Below, piece after piece: positions 33,254-34,914 of a DNA stretch of 34,914 nt (position 1 is its first letter; each line of letters begins with the position of its first letter). Origin of the DNA: a bacterium (GTDB lineage: Bacteria > Pseudomonadota > Gammaproteobacteria > Methylococcales > Methylomonadaceae). The notes under the pieces are model-generated. The model ran no database searches. It was given only the letters and a program-made list of their open reading frames with translations, and was not told the origin of the DNA. The translations under genes were made by a program, and so were the position numbers. Location: the NCBI GenBank assembly GCA_030591965.1, contig JAUVAA010000013.1, positions 1 to 34,914 on the forward strand. Reading direction: 5' to 3'.

Positions 33254-34746
33254 TAGTGTCCTCCCATTACTTTTTCAATTTCTTCAGGTTTATCGTGTAC
33301 CCCAAAACGGTCAATAATCGTGGTACTGGCTTCATTTAAACCGATAACCTCTACTTCTGCACCTTCACGGCGGAATTTAATCACCACTTTATCTAAAGCG
33401 CCAACCGAAGATATATCCCAAAAATGCGCGCGCTGTAGATCGATCACGACTTTGCTAACCGCTTCTTTAAAATCAAAGCTATTGGTAAATTTATCGGCAG
33501 AATTAAAGAACACTTGGCCAACGACTTCATAGCTACGCGTATCGCTAGGCTCATCAAAGCTAGACTCGACATACATAAAATGACTGATTTTGTTGGCGAA
33601 GAATAGAGCGCCTAACAGTACACCGGCCAATACGCCTAAAGCGAGGTTATGTGTCCAGACAACAACGGTCACTGTGGATAACATAATGATATTAGTGGAT
33701 AGTGGGTGATGCTTTAGGTCAATAATTGAACCCCAGCTAAACGTTCCGATAGAGACCATAATCATTACGGCAACTAAAGCGGCCATCGGAATTTGTTTAA
33801 TCCACTCGTCCAAAAAAACTACCATAATGAGTAAAAAGACACCGGCCACCATAGTAGATAAACGGCCACGGCCACCTGATTTTACATTAATGACCGATTG
33901 ACCAATCATTGCGCAACCTGCCATACCTCCTAATAACCCTGCACCGATATTAGCAATTCCTTGCCCCTTGCATTCGCGATTTTTATCACTGCTGGTATCG
34001 GTTAAATCATCAACAATCGTGGCTGTCATAAGTGATTCTAATAAACCGACAACGGCTAATGGTAAAGAATACGGCAAAATTATTTTCAGCGTTTCTAGGT
34101 TTAGAGGGACTTCAGGCCATAGAAAAATAGGTAAAGTATCGGGTAATTCTCCCATATCACCGACCGTACGAATATCCAATTGTAAGTAGACAGCCAAACC
34201 AGATAATACGGTGATGCACACTAAAGGCGAAGGAATTGATTTACCGATAAAAGGTACGTAGGGAAATAAATAAATAATCCCCAAGCCGCCTGCAGTCATA
34301 GCATAAACATGCCATGAAACATTAGTTAATTCAGGCAATTGTGCCATAAAAATCAGAATGGCTAAGGCATTTACAAAACCGGTAACAACCGAGAGGGAAA
34401 TAAAACTCATCAAACTACCGAGCTTTAAATAACCGGCAATAATCTGAAAAACACCGGTTAATAAAGTGGCAGCTAATAAATATTGCAGGCCGTGATCTTT
34501 AACTAAGGTCACCATTAATAAAGCCATCGCACCGGTCGCAGCACTAATCATACCCGGACGACCACCAATCAGCGCAGTAATAACGGCAATACAAAACGAG
34601 GCATATAAGCCCACTTTCGGATCAACCCCAGCAATAATTGAGAAGGCAATCGCCTCTGGTATCAGAGCTAAAGCCACGACAGTTCCTGCCAGTAGATCAC
34701 CTCGGACATTGCCGAGCCAATCTTGTTTTTTCGAGAGTAAGAGCAT
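33253..34746 (-). CDS. SulP family inorganic anion transporter with STAS domain
   Basis: 497 residues from ATG 34746 with AGGAAA 6 bases upstream; the longer frame to 34902 runs into a dispersed repeat and is rejected. Transporter core of about 10-14 membrane segments: [20 protein letters not shown] (13-32), [77 protein letters not shown] domain at about 405-490 ([20 protein letters not shown]). Length and sequence are like compact bacterial SulP proteins that move bicarbonate or sulfate, often with Na+; the substrate cannot be assigned. Followed by the coupled Usp gene. Confidence 0.9.
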   Translation of the reverse strand: MLLLSKKQDWLGNVRGDLLAGTVVALALIPEAIAFSIIAGVDPKVGLYASFCIAVITALIGGRPGMISAATGAMALLMVTLVKDHGLQYLLAATLLTGVFQIIAGYLKLGSLMSFISLSVVTGFVNALAILIFMAQLPELTNVSWHVYAMTAGGLGIIYLFPYVPFIGKSIPSPLVCITVLSGLAVYLQLDIRTVGDMGELPDTLPIFLWPEVPLNLETLKIILPYSLPLAVVGLLESLMTATIVDDLTDTSSDKNRECKGQGIANIGAGLLGGMAGCAMIGQSVINVKSGGRGRLSTMVAGVFLLIMVVFLDEWIKQIPMAALVAVMIMVSIGTFSWGSIIDLKHHPLSTNIIMLSTVTVVVWTHNLALGVLAGVLLGALFFANKISHFMYVESSFDEPSDTRSYEVVGQVFFNSADKFTNSFDFKEAVSKVVIDLQRAHFWDISSVGALDKVVIKFRREGAEVEVIGLNEASTTIIDRFGVHDKPEEIEKVMGGH

Positions 34747-34870
34747 AAATTTCCTGTTTATAAAAAGAGAATGACGTGAATTTTCGCGACGCCAAAGGGT
34801 TAAGGTAAAAAGAAGGTAATCGTATGGAGTGGAGTTATACCAATCCCAATAAATAATCACTGTAATAGCC

Positions 34871-34914
34871 GTCATTCCCGAAATATTTAATCGGGAATCC
34901 ATGCATACACTATA
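34871..34914. repeat. GTCATTCC dispersed repeat, copy 3 (runs to window end)
   Basis: ATTCCCGA (34874-34881)/TCGGGAAT (34891-34898) hairpin, matching the second hairpin of 30794-30865 in reverse order. It lies upstream of the SulP gene. Confidence 0.6.

Noticed and set aside
34747-34902. N-terminal extension of the SulP transporter
   Set aside because: Enters a dispersed repeat and lacks transporter features; ATG at 34746 has AGGAAA upstream.

Overview
The window is AT-rich chromosomal DNA from a gammaproteobacterium. The divergent tesA/ybbA-ybbP block, the proC-yggT pair, class 2 pyrD, a quinone-linked SulP/Usp pair and an EnvZ/OmpR-type two-component system all point that way. Gene content (cytochrome c', DUF2202, the AMP-phosphorylase/Prs-like pair, the repeat families) would fit a Methylococcales-type methanotroph, but that is inference; no pmo/mxa marker is present.

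Layout. 1-503: 3' end of a TonB-dependent receptor. 538-3455: mobile-element debris, namely an N-terminally truncated IS4-type transposase, a two-ORF D,D(35)E insertion sequence with a canonical A AAA AAG slippery heptamer joining its frames, and a decayed second IS4-like fragment. 3456-5445: a secreted DUF1090 protein flanked by short repeats, and a conserved 473-aa protein of unknown function. 5735-9505: tesA divergent from ybbA-ybbP, with the two start codons sharing one CATG. 9664-14368: proC-yggT, a DUF4124 coiled-coil protein, thiO and pyrD. 14521-18122: a sensor kinase/response regulator pair divergent from a cytochrome c', a Gln/Ser/Gly-rich exported peptide and a DUF2202 ferritin-like protein, with a tandem 10-mer repeat between them. 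18356-24396: Nudix hydrolase, a membrane pair (LBF_2804-like and TMEM143/DUF3754-like), DUF937, BON-LysM (Kbp-like), an MliC-type lipoprotein and a ceramidase-like membrane protein. 24426-26850: Prs-like and AMP/thymidine-phosphorylase-like genes. 27271-30573: a PAS x5-GGDEF-EAL protein. 30574-32385: mostly non-coding DNA with repeats and an alpha/beta-hydrolase pseudogene. 32387-34746: SulP transporter and tandem Usp.

The most unusual structure is a 238-bp intergenic element present three times (5498-5734 reversed, 26953-27190, 30940-31177). Each copy has outward DnaA-box-like 9-mers (TGTGGATAA ... TTATCCACA) whose outer edges are exactly 167 bp apart. In each, a constant 14-nt spacer follows and then a run of TAR triplets (TAATAGTAATAATAA). 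That is the arrangement of a bacterial origin unwinding module (DnaA box followed by DnaA-trios), yet no dnaA/gidA-type origin genes are nearby. The second and third copies are direct repeats, about 92% identical, bracketing the c-di-GMP gene. Several smaller palindromic repeat families are scattered between genes.
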